Below, in pieces: positions 1-9,308 of a DNA stretch of 64,000 bases (position 1 is the stretch's first letter; every line of letters begins with the position of its first letter). The stretch spans positions 2,501,001-2,565,000 of the forward strand of contig NZ_JAVDYB010000001.1 in NCBI RefSeq assembly GCF_031458235.1. The letters are read 5' to 3'. The notes under the pieces were generated by a model, which worked only from the letters and a program-made list of their open reading frames with translations, was not told the origin of the DNA and made no database searches. Made by a program: the position numbers and the translations under genes. Origin of the DNA: Catenuloplanes atrovinosus. GTDB lineage: Bacteria > Actinomycetota > Actinomycetes > Mycobacteriales > Micromonosporaceae.

Positions 1-897
1 GGCGACGGCAACCACGTCTACTGGGAGACCTGCGGCAACCCGGACGGCAAGCCCGCACTGGTGGTGCACGGCGGCCCCGGCTCCGGCAGCACCGACGGCA
101 TGCGGCAGCTGTTCGACCCGGAGCGCTACCGGATCGTCCTGTTCGACCAGCGCGGCTGCGGCCGGAGCACGCCGCACGCCGCCGACCCGGCCACCGACCT
201 GCGGCACAACACCACGCAGCACCTGATCGCCGACATGGAACGGCTGCGCGAGCACCTCGGCATCGACCGCTGGCTGCTGCACGGCGGCTCGTGGGGCTCC
301 ACGCTGATCCTGGCCTACGCGCAGACGCACCCGGCGCGCGTGTCGGAGATCGTCATCGCGGCCGTCACCACCACGCGCCGCTCCGAGATCGACTGGCTCT
401 ACCGGGGTGTCGGCCGCTTCTACCCGGAGCAGTGGGAACGGTTCCGCGACGAGGCGGGCGGCGGCGACGACGTGGTCGCGGCCTACGCCCGGCTGATGGA
501 GGACCCCGACCCGGCGGTACGCGAGAAGGCCACCACGGACTGGTGCGCCTGGGAGGACGCGGTGCTGTCCGGCGAGCCCGGCGACACGCGATACGTCTAC
601 GGCGAGCGCCCACCGGCCGCGCGGCAGGCGTTCGTGCGCCTGTGCGCCCACTACTTCTCGCACGGCGCGTGGCTGGAGGAGGGCGCGCTGATCCGGGACG
701 CGGGCCGCCTCGCCGGCATCCCCGGCGTGCTCGTCCACGGCCGCCTCGACCTGGGCGGCCCGCTGCACACCGCCTGGGACCTGCGCAAGGCCTGGCCCGG
801 CGCCGAGCTGGTGGTGGTGGAGAACGCGGGCCACGCCGGCACCACCGAGACCCGCGCCCACGTGCTGGACGCGCACGACCGCTTCGCCGCGGCCTGA
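1..897 (+). CDS. pip: Proline iminopeptidase-like alpha/beta hydrolase (5' partial)
   Basis: The reading frame is open from base 1, so the N-terminus lies outside the window; about 298 residues are visible. The HGGPGSG oxyanion-loop signature, the DQRGCGRS segment and the GGSWGSTL nucleophile elbow (Ser in GxSxGS) are hallmarks of S33 prolyl aminopeptidases. The later GRLDLGGP and NAGHAG segments place the catalytic Asp and His. The family removes N-terminal proline from peptides in the cytosol and is usually about 310-320 aa, so only a short N-terminal piece is missing. It converges on the subtilase gene, with a strong hairpin between them. The exact substrate is not provable from sequence; other S33 aminopeptidases are the alternative. 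Confidence 0.9.
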   Translation, partial: GDGNHVYWETCGNPDGKPALVVHGGPGSGSTDGMRQLFDPERYRIVLFDQRGCGRSTPHAADPATDLRHNTTQHLIADMERLREHLGIDRWLLHGGSWGSTLILAYAQTHPARVSEIVIAAVTTTRRSEIDWLYRGVGRFYPEQWERFRDEAGGGDDVVAAYARLMEDPDPAVREKATTDWCAWEDAVLSGEPGDTRYVYGERPPAARQAFVRLCAHYFSHGAWLEEGALIRDAGRLAGIPGVLVHGRLDLGGPLHTAWDLRKAWPGAELVVVENAGHAGTTETRAHVLDAHDRFAAA

Positions 898-907
898 CGG
901 CCCGGCG

Positions 908-937
908 GCCGGGCGCCCCGCCGCGAGGGCGCCCGGC
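908..937. terminator. Bidirectional hairpin between convergent genes
   Basis: An 11-bp perfect GC stem (908-918 with 927-937) and an 8-nt loop lie between the convergent stop codons at 897 and 949. There is no clear U-tract, as is common for actinobacterial terminators. Confidence 0.6.
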
Positions 938-948
938 TCCGGGACACG

Positions 949-3900
949 TCAGAACGCGCGGATCACGGTCTGGGTGAGCGTGTTGCCGGCCGTGTCCCGG
1001 GCGGTGACGCGCAGCGAGACCGGCTCCCGGCCGCCGCGCGGGATCAGTGCCAGCCCGCCGAGCGTGACGGTCCGGCGCCAGGTGCGGCCCTCGTCCGTGG
1101 AGAACTCGGCCGTGAGCGACGACAGCGGGGCGGTGAAGTCCAGACGTACGCCGAGCGGGCCCGGGTCGTAGTCCACGCCGAGCAGCGGCAGGTCGCCGGT
1201 GCCGGTCGCGGACGTGAAGCCCCACTCGGTGTCCGTCCGGGTGCCGTACCGCCAGTCCTCGCCGCCACGTTCGGTGGTGACGCGCAGTTGGTACGCGGAC
1301 CGGCCCGGCGTGGTGGTCACGTCCTGCGCGCCGGTCGGCAGGTCGGCCACCTTCACGCCGTCCCGCCAGAGCGCGGCCGTGGACTCGCCCGGATAGGCGC
1401 CGGTGTGGTGGCCGTCGCCGTCGACGAACTCGGCCACGCGGAGCCGCAGCACGTCGCCGTCGCGGCGGGAGGACACGTCGGCCGGGCGGACCACCGGCGC
1501 GGCCCAGGTCTCCTCGCCGGTGCCCGGGCGGTAGGCGGTCACCGGGCCGGTGAAGCCGTCCTGGAGCGCGCCGATGCCGTTCCACGGGTACGCGTGGTGG
1601 ACCAGGTGCTGCCAGAGCGAGTCGCCGGCGGACACCCACTCCTCGCGCACCGACGGCGTCCGCGCGATGCGTGACGTGTCGTTCCACGCGTACTCCTGCC
1701 ACGGCCGCCACCCGAAGCGCTGCTCGCGGATCCAGTCCAGGCCGCCGTTGTGCGCGTACCGGGTGGTGATCCGGTGGGTGTTCGCGGTCGTCACCCGGTG
1801 CGTGATCCGCTCCGGAATCCGGTCCGGCGAGACCTGCATGACGTCGTAGAGGTACGGGCTGGACACGGTCAGCGTGAGGTCCAGCGCCACCGGGCGGCGC
1901 AGCAGCCGCCGGCCGTCCTCGTGGGACACCGCGATCGCGGGCAGCGGCAGCCTCTCCGCCGCGGACGGGTCCCAGCCGGTCCACGGGTCGACGCCGGGCT
2001 CCTGGATGAGCACGACCGCGGCGGCGCCGGCGGCGGCGTACCGGGACAGGTCGCCGCTGCCGTCGTCCGCGACCAGCACCGCGCGGCCGCGCACGCTCGC
2101 CGCGCCCCACGCGGCCAGCGGGAAGCGGCGCGTGCCGCCGTCCGCGGGGGAGCGGTCGACCAGGTACGCCGCGACCTCGCCGACGCCGTCCGCGGACGCC
2201 CGCACCCGCGGCGCGGCGAGCTGCCAGCGGGAGGAGAACTCGAACGAGCCGGTGGTCACGCGCGGCGTCGGCGACACCCGGATGTCCGTGGTGCCGCTGA
2301 AGCGCATCACGCCGTGCGCCAGCGACCGCCCGGTCTCGGTGACCCGGTGGACGTAGTAGCTGGTGATCGCGGTCGGTACGGCCGGGCGGGGCGTCTCGAT
2401 CCGGATCGGCGTGCCCCGGCGCGCGTCCAGCAGCACGGTCGTGTCGCCGGTGACGCGCAGCTCCGGGATCGCGACGAAGTCGTCCATCGTTTGCCGCGCG
2501 GGCTCGATCGTGGCGGTGAGCAGGTACGTGCCCTCCTGGAGCGACACCGTGACGCCGTCGCGGTCGGCGGCGAGCAGGTGATCGAAACGGCTGTCGTCGC
2601 CGAACACGGTCAGCGCCGGCACGAACGCGGGCGCGCCGTCCCGGCCCACCGCCTTGATCGTGACCCGGTGGACCGGGCCGTCGACGACCGCGCCGACCGC
2701 GGTGGTCACGACGACGCCGCCGGGCGCGGTCGCGGTCAGCCAGCCGCTGAGCCGCCCGGGCCGGCGCCCGCCGGCCGCGACCGTGACCGTCACGGCCGCG
2801 GTGCCGCCGGCCGCAACGGTCACGGTGGCCGGTGCGGTCGCGAACGACGGCGCGGCCAGCGTCAGCGTCACCGGCGCGGGGCCCGCGTTCGCGTACGTGA
2901 CGGTGCGGGCGGCGGCGGGGGAGGAGACGGTCTGCCGGCCGAAGTCCGCGACCGGGCTGCCGGTCACCGTCTGCGTGGTGGCGCGCGCCAGGTCGAGCCG
3001 GCCCGCGCCCTGCCCGTAGACGGACGCGCCCGGCGCCGTCCGCGCGGTGCTGACCAGCGCCTCCTTGATGCGCGGGCCGGACCAGTCCGGGTGCTGCTGG
3101 GCGAGGATCGCGGCCGCGCCGGCCACGTGCGGCGTCGCCATCGAGGTGCCGGACGCGGCCGTGTAGTGCGCGTCCACCGGCGTGTCCATCGCGGTGCCGG
3201 CCGCCCGGGCCGCCACGATCGCCACGCCGGGCGCGGTGATCTCCGGCTTCAGCGCCAGGTCGCCGGCGCGCGGCCCGCGGCTGGAGAAGCTCGCGAGCGC
3301 GTCGTCGCGGCCGACCGCGCCGACCGTGAGCGCCCGCGCGGCGCTGCCCGGCGTGCCCACCGTGGAGTCGCCGTTCTCGCCGCTGTTGCCGGCCGCGATC
3401 ACGAACAGCGCGCCGGTCGACTCGCTGAGTTCGTCCACGGCGAGGCTCATCGGGTCGAGGCCGTCGGTCGGCTCGCCGCCCAGGCTCAGGTTGACCACGC
3501 GCGCGCCGGCGCCGGCCGCCCACTGCATGGCCGCGATGATGTCCGACTCCCGGCCGTACCCGTCGTCGCCCAGCACCTTGCCGATCAGCAGGCTCGCGCC
3601 GGGCGCCACGCCGCGGCGGTCGCCGCCGGACGCGGCGCCGGTGCCGGCCACCGTGGACGCCACGTGCGTGCCGTGCCCGTGCCGATCGGTCACGTCCGGG
3701 CTGTCGCTGAAGTTCCGCGCACCGGCGATCCTGCCGTCCAGGTCGGGGTGGGTCGCGTCGACGCCGGTGTCCAGCACCGCGACGGTGACGCCGCGCCCGT
3801 CCAGGCCCTTCGCCCACGCGGCCGGCGCGCCGACCTGCGCGGTGCTGCGGTCCAGCGCCGCCCGGACGCGGCCGTCCAGGTAGATCGTGGTGGCCGATGC

Positions 3901-4407
3901 CGTACGCGCGCCGGTCCGCTCCTTCCAGAAGCCGGCCAGCGCGGTCTTCGCGGGCGCGATCGCGGTGGCGCCGATCGCGGTCAGCGGCGCGCCGGCCGCG
4001 CGCATCCCGGCGTCGCCGCCGCGGACGATCAGCGGCAGCGTGTCCGTGTCCGCGTCGCCGTACCCCTGGGAGATCAGCCGCTCCACGTCGAACAGGTCCG
4101 CGTCCACGCGCCCGGCGCCGATCAGCGGGATCGCGTCCTCCGGGACGACCCGGAGACCCCCGTCGCCCTGGTAGGTGTGGAAGCCGACCGACTCCCGCCC
4201 CGGCGCGGGCGTCACGGTGGCCGCGTACCGTCCCTCCGCGGCCTCGGTCAGCCGTACCGTGTCGCCGGTGATCAGCGTGACCACGTGCGAGTCCGGGCCG
4301 GCCGGCGTGACCGTCACCGCCGGGGGCGGCGCCGCCGCCGCGGGCGCGGCGACCAGGGGGATGGCCGTGGCCCCGATCAGGACCCCGGCGAGCAGACGAC
4401 CGAGCAT
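949..4407 (-). CDS. Secreted S8 family serine peptidase (subtilase), 1152 aa
   Basis: A Sec-type signal peptide (about residues 1-26, hydrophobic core then AAPAAAA) is followed by a propeptide-like region and a subtilisin domain. The triad is clear: Asp213 in VLDTGVD, His245 in HGHGTHVAS and Ser422 in SGTSMATPHVAG, with the oxyanion Asn341 in AAGNSG. A protease-associated-like insert lies around residues 760-800, and about 350 further residues form beta-rich C-terminal modules. The family hydrolyses extracellular proteins. The ATG at 4407 has a GAGGAG ribosome site 5 nt upstream. It is a single-gene unit convergent with the iminopeptidase gene. An extracellular protein-degrading role beside a peptidase is plausible, but operon linkage is excluded by orientation. 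Confidence 0.93.
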   Translation of the reverse strand: MLGRLLAGVLIGATAIPLVAAPAAAAPPPAVTVTPAGPDSHVVTLITGDTVRLTEAAEGRYAATVTPAPGRESVGFHTYQGDGGLRVVPEDAIPLIGAGRVDADLFDVERLISQGYGDADTDTLPLIVRGGDAGMRAAGAPLTAIGATAIAPAKTALAGFWKERTGARTASATTIYLDGRVRAALDRSTAQVGAPAAWAKGLDGRGVTVAVLDTGVDATHPDLDGRIAGARNFSDSPDVTDRHGHGTHVASTVAGTGAASGGDRRGVAPGASLLIGKVLGDDGYGRESDIIAAMQWAAGAGARVVNLSLGGEPTDGLDPMSLAVDELSESTGALFVIAAGNSGENGDSTVGTPGSAARALTVGAVGRDDALASFSSRGPRAGDLALKPEITAPGVAIVAARAAGTAMDTPVDAHYTAASGTSMATPHVAGAAAILAQQHPDWSGPRIKEALVSTARTAPGASVYGQGAGRLDLARATTQTVTGSPVADFGRQTVSSPAAARTVTYANAGPAPVTLTLAAPSFATAPATVTVAAGGTAAVTVTVAAGGRRPGRLSGWLTATAPGGVVVTTAVGAVVDGPVHRVTIKAVGRDGAPAFVPALTVFGDDSRFDHLLAADRDGVTVSLQEGTYLLTATIEPARQTMDDFVAIPELRVTGDTTVLLDARRGTPIRIETPRPAVPTAITSYYVHRVTETGRSLAHGVMRFSGTTDIRVSPTPRVTTGSFEFSSRWQLAAPRVRASADGVGEVAAYLVDRSPADGGTRRFPLAAWGAASVRGRAVLVADDGSGDLSRYAAAGAAAVVLIQEPGVDPWTGWDPSAAERLPLPAIAVSHEDGRRLLRRPVALDLTLTVSSPYLYDVMQVSPDRIPERITHRVTTANTHRITTRYAHNGGLDWIREQRFGWRPWQEYAWNDTSRIARTPSVREEWVSAGDSLWQHLVHHAYPWNGIGALQDGFTGPVTAYRPGTGEETWAAPVVRPADVSSRRDGDVLRLRVAEFVDGDGHHTGAYPGESTAALWRDGVKVADLPTGAQDVTTTPGRSAYQLRVTTERGGEDWRYGTRTDTEWGFTSATGTGDLPLLGVDYDPGPLGVRLDFTAPLSSLTAEFSTDEGRTWRRTVTLGGLALIPRGGREPVSLRVTARDTAGNTLTQTVIRAF

Positions 4408-4494
4408 GGTGGCTCCTCATGGTGCGTGGTTCGCTGCACGCATGATCGCCGCCGGGTGTTTACCGCCGTGTTTCGTCCACCTGGGTCAAAGTTG

Positions 4495-4508
4495 ACATGG
4501 CGCCATGT
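4495..4508. promoter_or_regulatory. 14-bp perfect palindrome upstream of the subtilase gene
   Basis: ACATGGCGCCATGT is perfectly self-complementary. It lies 88 bp upstream of the subtilase start and just past the stop of the membrane-protein gene. It could be a regulator site for the peptidase or part of a weak terminator; the sequence does not decide. Confidence 0.3.
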
Positions 4509-4515
4509 GGACAGT

Positions 4516-5052
4516 TCAGTACGCGGTGAGCGCCGCGGCCAGCGACACCAGTGCGCACGCGAGCAGTGACGCCCCGGTGCCCGCGCCGACGGCCGCGCTC
4601 GGTGTCAGCCCGCGCGCCCGCGCGACCGGCACGGCGACCACGGACACCAGCGTGACCAGCACGGCCGTCACGTGCAGCAGCGGATAGCCGAGCAGCACCG
4701 CGAGCGGGAAGAAGTGCACGCCGACCACGAACGCGATCCAGACCGGGATCCACGGCGCGCGCCGCAGCCCGGCCAGCACGCCGGCGCCCAGGCCCGCGGC
4801 GGTGCACTCGATGCCGACGACGATGCCGAACGCCCGGCCGGTGTCCGCGTCGAACGCGGTGCCGCCGGACCAGTTCGGCAGCGCCACCGCCAGGCCGCCG
4901 GCGAGCGTGACGACGCCCAGCGCCGTACCGCCGAGCAGGTATCGTCGCCAGCCGGCCGGGGGCCGCTCCTGGGCCCAGCCGAACCAGGCGGTGGAGAAGA
5001 AGCCGAAGATCACTGCGGTCATCGCCGCGTCGCGTATGTGCTCAGTGAGCAT
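4516..5052 (-). CDS. Hypothetical integral membrane protein, 178 aa
   Basis: I do not recognise a named family with certainty. The protein has about five hydrophobic segments (near residues 10-25, 42-60, 75-98, 107-130 and 150-176) with short loops, and resembles small actinobacterial multi-pass membrane proteins of unknown role. The ATG at 5052 was chosen because it opens just before the first hydrophobic stretch; a Met ten residues in is an alternative start. A much longer reading frame continuing upstream is an antisense shadow of the acyl-CoA oxidase gene. It is divergent from that gene with a 75-bp intergenic region, so the two promoters must be packed together. Confidence 0.7.
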   Translation of the reverse strand: MLTEHIRDAAMTAVIFGFFSTAWFGWAQERPPAGWRRYLLGGTALGVVTLAGGLAVALPNWSGGTAFDADTGRAFGIVVGIECTAAGLGAGVLAGLRRAPWIPVWIAFVVGVHFFPLAVLLGYPLLHVTAVLVTLVSVVAVPVARARGLTPSAAVGAGTGASLLACALVSLAAALTAY

Positions 5053-5127
5053 GTGTGTTCTCCCCGTGAACGCTGAGCCGCACGGTAGCAGGCATGGGCC
5101 ACAGGATCTTGGGGCAATATCGTAGGT

Positions 5128-7107
5128 ATGACGGATGATCTGGCCGACCGCCTGCGTGAGGTGCTGGACGGGCGGTGGGCGCACCTGCGCCGCGCCGCGC
5201 GGCAGAAGCTGGACAGCCGATTCGTGACCGTGCCGGGCGAGACCGGTGACCAGGCGCGCGAGCGGATCAGCCGGCTGGTGCGCGAGATCCCGCCGGAGGT
5301 GGGCGTCACCGCGGGCTTCCCGGCCGAGTTCGGCGGGGCGGACGACCCGGGCGGCTCCATGGTGGCCACCGAGACGCTCGCCCAGGTGGACCTGTCCCTG
5401 ATGGTCAAGGCCGGCGTGCAGTGGGGACTGTTCGGCGGCGCGGTCTACGCGCTCGGCACCCGGCGGCACCACGAGGCCTGGCTGCCCGGCATCATCGCCG
5501 GCGACGTCATGGGCTGCTTCGCGATGACCGAGACCGGGCACGGCTCGGACGTGCAGCGGCTGCGCACCACCGCGGTCTACCACCCGGAGACCGAGACGTT
5601 CGACCTGCACACGCCGTACGAGGCGGCGCGCAAGGACTACATCGGCAACGCGGCCCGGGACGGCCGGATGGCGGTCGTCTTCGCCCAGCTCATCGTGGGC
5701 GAGCGGCGGCACGGCGTGCACGCGTTCCTGGTCCCGATCCGCGACGACCGGGGCAGGCCGATGCCGGGCGTCACGATCGGCGACGCCGGCGCCAAGGCGG
5801 GCCTGCTCGGCGTGGACAACGGCCGGATCGCGTTCCACCACGTCACCGTGGACCGCGAGATGCTGCTCGACCGGTACGGACAGGTCGCGCCGGACGGCAC
5901 GTACACCAGCTCGATCGCCAACGACACGCGCCGGTTCTTCACCATGCTCGGCACGCTCGTGCGTGGCCGGGTCAGCGTCGGCGGCTCCGCCTCCGCGGCC
6001 GCCAAGAGCGCCCTGACCATCGCGGTACGGTACGGCGAGTCCCGGCGGCAGTTCACCGCCCCGGACTCCGAGCGCGAGGTCGTGCTCAACGACTACCTGG
6101 CGCACCGCCGCAAGCTGCTCACCGCGTTGGCCCGCAGCTACGCGCTGTCGTTCGCGCAGGAGAAGCTGGTCCGCGACCTGTCCGACGCGCTGGCCGGCGG
6201 CGAGATCGAGGACCGCCGGCAGCGGGAACTGGAATCCCGCGCGGCCGGGCTGAAGGCCGTGCAGACGTGGAACGCGACCCGCACCATCCAGCTGTGCCGG
6301 GAGGCGTGCGGCGGCGCCGGCTACCTTGCGGAGAACCGGCTGCCCGGGCTCAAGGCCGACACGGACGTCTTCACCACGTTCGAGGGCGACAACACGGTGC
6401 TGCTGCAGTTGGTCGGCAAGGGCCTGCTCACCGGCTACCGTGACGCGTTCGGGTCGCTGGACGGCTGGGGCCGGGCCGCGTTCGCCGCCGAGCAGGTCCG
6501 CGAGATGGTCCTCGAACGCACCGCGGCCCGCTCGCTGATCACCCGGCTGGTCGACGCGGTGCCGAAGCGCGGCGACAGCGTCGGGCTGACCGAGCGCGGC
6601 TGGCACCTGAGCATGTTCGAGGAGCGGGAGAAGCACCTGCTGGAGGGCGCGGTCCGGCGGCTGCGCCGCGGCGCGGAGACCAAGCGCGACCGGCCGTTCG
6701 ACATCTTCAACGACGTCCAGGACCACGTGCTCGCCGCGGCGTCCGCGCACGTCGACCGGGTGGTGCTGGAGGCGTTCGTGGCCGGCGTCGAGGAGGTTGC
6801 CGACGCGCCGGTGAAGGCCCTGCTGGACAAGGTCTGCGACCTCTACGCGCTGAGCACGATCGAGGCGGACAAGGGCTGGTTCATGGAGCACGAGCGGCTC
6901 ACCCCGGCGCGCGCCAAGGCCGTCACCGCGGCCGTGAACGACCTGCTCACCGAGCTGCGGCCGCGGATGCGCACGCTGGTGGACGGATTCGGCGTACCGG
7001 ACGCGTGGCTGAACGCCGCGATCCTGCGCGAGGAGGCGGACCGGCAGGCCGTCATGTCCTCGGCGGACCACGCCGCGGCCGGCGAGGAGATCGTGCCGAT
7101 CGGCTGA
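5128..7107 (+). CDS. Acyl-CoA oxidase/dehydrogenase family flavoprotein, 659 aa
   Basis: Length and motifs match the acyl-CoA oxidase (ACOX) branch rather than the roughly 380-aa acyl-CoA dehydrogenases. CFAMTETGHGSDV (about residues 131-143) is the flavin/substrate motif, REACGGAGYL the conserved C-terminal helix region, and TFEGDNTVLLQ (about 418-428) the segment bearing the catalytic Glu. The enzyme oxidises fatty acyl-CoA to the trans-2-enoyl-CoA in beta-oxidation, in the cytosol. The ATG lacks a good ribosome site, but CAATAT at 5115-5120 ends 7 nt before it, suggesting a leaderless transcript. Whether electrons go to oxygen or to an ETF cannot be read from the sequence. Confidence 0.9.
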   Translation: MTDDLADRLREVLDGRWAHLRRAARQKLDSRFVTVPGETGDQARERISRLVREIPPEVGVTAGFPAEFGGADDPGGSMVATETLAQVDLSLMVKAGVQWGLFGGAVYALGTRRHHEAWLPGIIAGDVMGCFAMTETGHGSDVQRLRTTAVYHPETETFDLHTPYEAARKDYIGNAARDGRMAVVFAQLIVGERRHGVHAFLVPIRDDRGRPMPGVTIGDAGAKAGLLGVDNGRIAFHHVTVDREMLLDRYGQVAPDGTYTSSIANDTRRFFTMLGTLVRGRVSVGGSASAAAKSALTIAVRYGESRRQFTAPDSEREVVLNDYLAHRRKLLTALARSYALSFAQEKLVRDLSDALAGGEIEDRRQRELESRAAGLKAVQTWNATRTIQLCREACGGAGYLAENRLPGLKADTDVFTTFEGDNTVLLQLVGKGLLTGYRDAFGSLDGWGRAAFAAEQVREMVLERTAARSLITRLVDAVPKRGDSVGLTERGWHLSMFEEREKHLLEGAVRRLRRGAETKRDRPFDIFNDVQDHVLAAASAHVDRVVLEAFVAGVEEVADAPVKALLDKVCDLYALSTIEADKGWFMEHERLTPARAKAVTAAVNDLLTELRPRMRTLVDGFGVPDAWLNAAILREEADRQAVMSSADHAAAGEEIVPIG

Positions 7108-7132
7108 GGTGACCTGGATCACAGGGCGCCGT

Positions 7133-7160
7133 GAACCGCGGGCGGGGCGCGCGGCGATCT
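7133..7160 (+). promoter_or_regulatory. Candidate ECF-type promoter
   Basis: GAACC at 7133-7137 and CGATCT at 7155-7160 are separated by 17 bp. This resembles the AAC-type -35 and CG-type -10 boxes recognised by many ECF sigma factors. Transcription would begin about 7 nt later, at the GTG start at 7168, giving a leaderless mRNA. Autoregulation by the encoded sigma factor is an inference. Confidence 0.35.
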
Positions 7161-7167
7161 ACCGGGT

Positions 7168-7719
7168 GTGGGAGCGGACGAGGCCGGCGACGAGGCGCGG
7201 CTGCTGCGGCGGATCGCGCGGGCGGACCTGGCCGCGTTCGACGAGTTGTACCGGCGCACGTCGCCGTGGCTGTACCTGCGGCTGCGGCGGCGCTGCGCGG
7301 ACGAGGGCCTGGTCGCCGAGGTGCTCCAGGACACGTACCTGACGGTCTGGCGCGCGGCCGGCTCGTTCGCGGCGGTGCGGCCGGACAGCGGCGGCGCGAC
7401 CGGCTGGCTGTGGACCATCGCGGCCCGGCGGCTGGTCGACGCGCTGCGGCGCCAGGCGCGCCGGCCGGAGACACCCGCGGAGACGCTGCCGGTCACGGTG
7501 GTGCCCGGCGCGGACGAGGAGGCGCTGGCCGGCACGGTCGGTGACGAGCTCGGCGCCGCGCTGGCCGACCTCGCACCGGAACTGCGCGCGGTGCTGCGCG
7601 CCATGGTGCTCGACGGGCTCACCGTCCGCGAGACGTCCGTGCTGCTCGGGCTGCCGGAGGGCACGGTCAAGAGCCGCGCCCGCCGGGCCCGGATCGCGCT
7701 GCGGGAGGCGCTGTCATGA
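7168..7719 (+). CDS. ECF-type RNA polymerase sigma factor, 183 aa
   Basis: Region 2 (about residues 10-75) contains AAFDELYRR and the core-binding/-10 recognition segment VLQDTYLTVWR. Region 4 (about 120-180) has the ELRAVLRAMVLDGLTV...LPEGTVKSRARRAR helix-turn-helix. The length is typical of group IV sigma factors. The GTG at 7168 is used because it opens region 2 at the right distance and fits the candidate promoter. The stop overlaps the next start (ATGA at 7716), so it is translationally coupled to a membrane anti-sigma-like protein and then an ABC exporter. The signal sensed is not visible. Confidence 0.9.
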   Translation: MGADEAGDEARLLRRIARADLAAFDELYRRTSPWLYLRLRRRCADEGLVAEVLQDTYLTVWRAAGSFAAVRPDSGGATGWLWTIAARRLVDALRRQARRPETPAETLPVTVVPGADEEALAGTVGDELGAALADLAPELRAVLRAMVLDGLTVRETSVLLGLPEGTVKSRARRARIALREALS

Positions 7720-8486
7720 CCCACGTGTCACCCGCGGCGCTGGCCGCGTACGCCGCCGGCGATCCCGGACTCGACGACGTGACCGCCTGGGGCGTGGAGG
7801 CGCACCTGGACGCGTGCGCGCGATGCCGTGCCCGGCTGCCGGTGCCGGAACTGCTCGACCGCGTCCGTACCGGCCTGCTCGACCGGGCGGCCGCCGGACC
7901 CGGGCCGGCGCCGGTGCCGGGCCGGTGGCGGCGGTGGACCGGCTGGTCGGCGGCCGGCTGGGCGGTGACCGCCGTGATCGCGGTGCTGGCCGCGTTCCTG
8001 CTGGACCGGGCCTACCCGCAGTATCCGTCCGCGGTGCTGCTGGTGGCGCCGGTCGCGCCGCTGAGCGGCCTGGCGGTGGCCTGGTCCCGGCGCACCGACC
8101 CGGCGTGGGAGACGCTCGCCGGCACCGCGCGGGCCGGGCTGGAGCTGGTGCTGCGCCGTACCCTCGTGGTGCTCGCGGCCACGCTGCCCGCGCTCACCGC
8201 GGCCGGGCTGGTGCTCGGCGAGTCTCCCGCGCTGTGGCTGCTGCCCGCGCTCACTCTGACCTCCGCGGCGCTCTGGCTCGGCGGCCGGATCGGCGTCGCC
8301 GCCGCGTCCGTGGTGCTGGCCGCGCTGTGGACGGCCGCCGCGGTGGTACCGGCCGTGGTCACCGCGACCGATCCGCCACTGATCCGCGCGGCCGGCGTGC
8401 CCGGCTGGGCCGTCGCCGCGATCGTCTGCACCGTCCTGGCGCTGCTGCGCGCCGACGGCTTTCGGCGCCTGCGCAGCTGGCGCTGA
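7716..8486 (+). CDS. Zinc-finger anti-sigma-like multi-pass membrane protein, 256 aa
   Basis: The N-terminus carries HLDACARC, the HxxxCxxC half of a zf-HC2/ZAS anti-sigma zinc-binding module (residues about 29-36). It is followed by about five or six hydrophobic segments from residue 78 onward, more than the single helix of classical anti-sigma factors. The 4-bp overlap with the sigma gene supports a role in holding the sigma factor at the membrane. The extended membrane part may sense the state of the envelope or of the adjacent ABC transporter; this is inference. Confidence 0.78.
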   Translation: MTHVSPAALAAYAAGDPGLDDVTAWGVEAHLDACARCRARLPVPELLDRVRTGLLDRAAAGPGPAPVPGRWRRWTGWSAAGWAVTAVIAVLAAFLLDRAYPQYPSAVLLVAPVAPLSGLAVAWSRRTDPAWETLAGTARAGLELVLRRTLVVLAATLPALTAAGLVLGESPALWLLPALTLTSAALWLGGRIGVAAASVVLAALWTAAAVVPAVVTATDPPLIRAAGVPGWAVAAIVCTVLALLRADGFRRLRSWR

Positions 8487-8516
8487 CCCCCTTTCCGATT
8501 CCCGTAGGGAGACACC

Positions 8517-9308
8517 ATGCGCGCGATCAGCGCGGAAGAGGTGCGGCCGCGGCTGCACGCCTGGGATGTGGAGGCACACGGCCTGCACGTCCGGGCCGGC
8601 CGGCACCTGGCCGTGGCCGGGCTCGACCTGACGCTCGGCACCGGCGTGCACGGGCTGCTCGGGCCGAACGGCGCGGGCAAGACCACGCTGATGCGCGCGC
8701 TCGCCACCGTCGTCCGGCCGGCCGGCGGCACGCTGCGGCTGCTCGGCACGGACGCGGGCGGCCGGGCGCTGCGCGGGCTGCGCCGCCGGCTCGGCTATCT
8801 GCCGCAGCAGTTCGGCTACTACCCGAGGTTCACGGTCCGCGAGTACGTCGAGTACCTGGCCTGGATGCGCGAGGTGCCCGCGGCGGAGATCCCCGGAGCG
8901 GCCCAGCGCGCCATCGACCGGGTCGGGCTCACCGCGCGGGCCGGCGCGCGCCTGAAGACGCTGTCCGGCGGCATGCTGCGCCGGGCCGGCATCGCGCAGG
9001 CGATCGTGAACGACCCCGCGCTGCTGCTGCTCGACGAGCCGACCGTGGGACTCGACCCGGAGCAGCGCGTCGAGTTCCGCGAGCTGCTGCGCGACCTGGG
9101 CACGGACGCGTGCGTGCTAGTCTCCACGCACCTGGTCGAGGACGTGGTCGCGGCCTGCACCGACGTCGTCATGATCAACGACGGTACGCACGTCTTCCAG
9201 GGCACGCCCGCGGAGCTGACCCGGCTCGGCGCGCAGGGCGGCACCGGCGACAGCCCGGCCGAACGCGGCTACTCGCTGCTGCTCACCCGGCACCGGGACG
9301 GCCGATGA
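8517..9308 (+). CDS. ABC transporter ATP-binding protein, 263 aa
   Basis: Walker A GPNGAGKTT (residues 49-57), a Q-loop around YLPQQFG (95-100), the signature LSGGMLRR (149-156) and Walker B LLLLDEPTVGLD (about 169-180) are all intact, followed by a VSTHLVED switch histidine. It resembles the CcmA/ABC-2 exporter class. It powers the permeases encoded immediately downstream, and its stop overlaps the next ATG by four bases. The start has GGGAGA 5 nt upstream. The cargo is unknown; the ECF-controlled setting suggests a stress- or envelope-related exporter. Confidence 0.92.
   Translation: MRAISAEEVRPRLHAWDVEAHGLHVRAGRHLAVAGLDLTLGTGVHGLLGPNGAGKTTLMRALATVVRPAGGTLRLLGTDAGGRALRGLRRRLGYLPQQFGYYPRFTVREYVEYLAWMREVPAAEIPGAAQRAIDRVGLTARAGARLKTLSGGMLRRAGIAQAIVNDPALLLLDEPTVGLDPEQRVEFRELLRDLGTDACVLVSTHLVEDVVAACTDVVMINDGTHVFQGTPAELTRLGAQGGTGDSPAERGYSLLLTRHRDGR

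Noticed and set aside
365-4420. 1351-aa leftward frame covering the subtilase region
   Set aside because: It is an Arg/Gly/Ala-rich shadow of the subtilase gene in another frame; the 949-4407 frame has signal peptide and full catalytic triad.
4516-7122. 868-aa leftward frame over the acyl-CoA oxidase gene
   Set aside because: Only its last 178 codons form a plausible membrane protein; the rest is antisense to a clear flavoenzyme.
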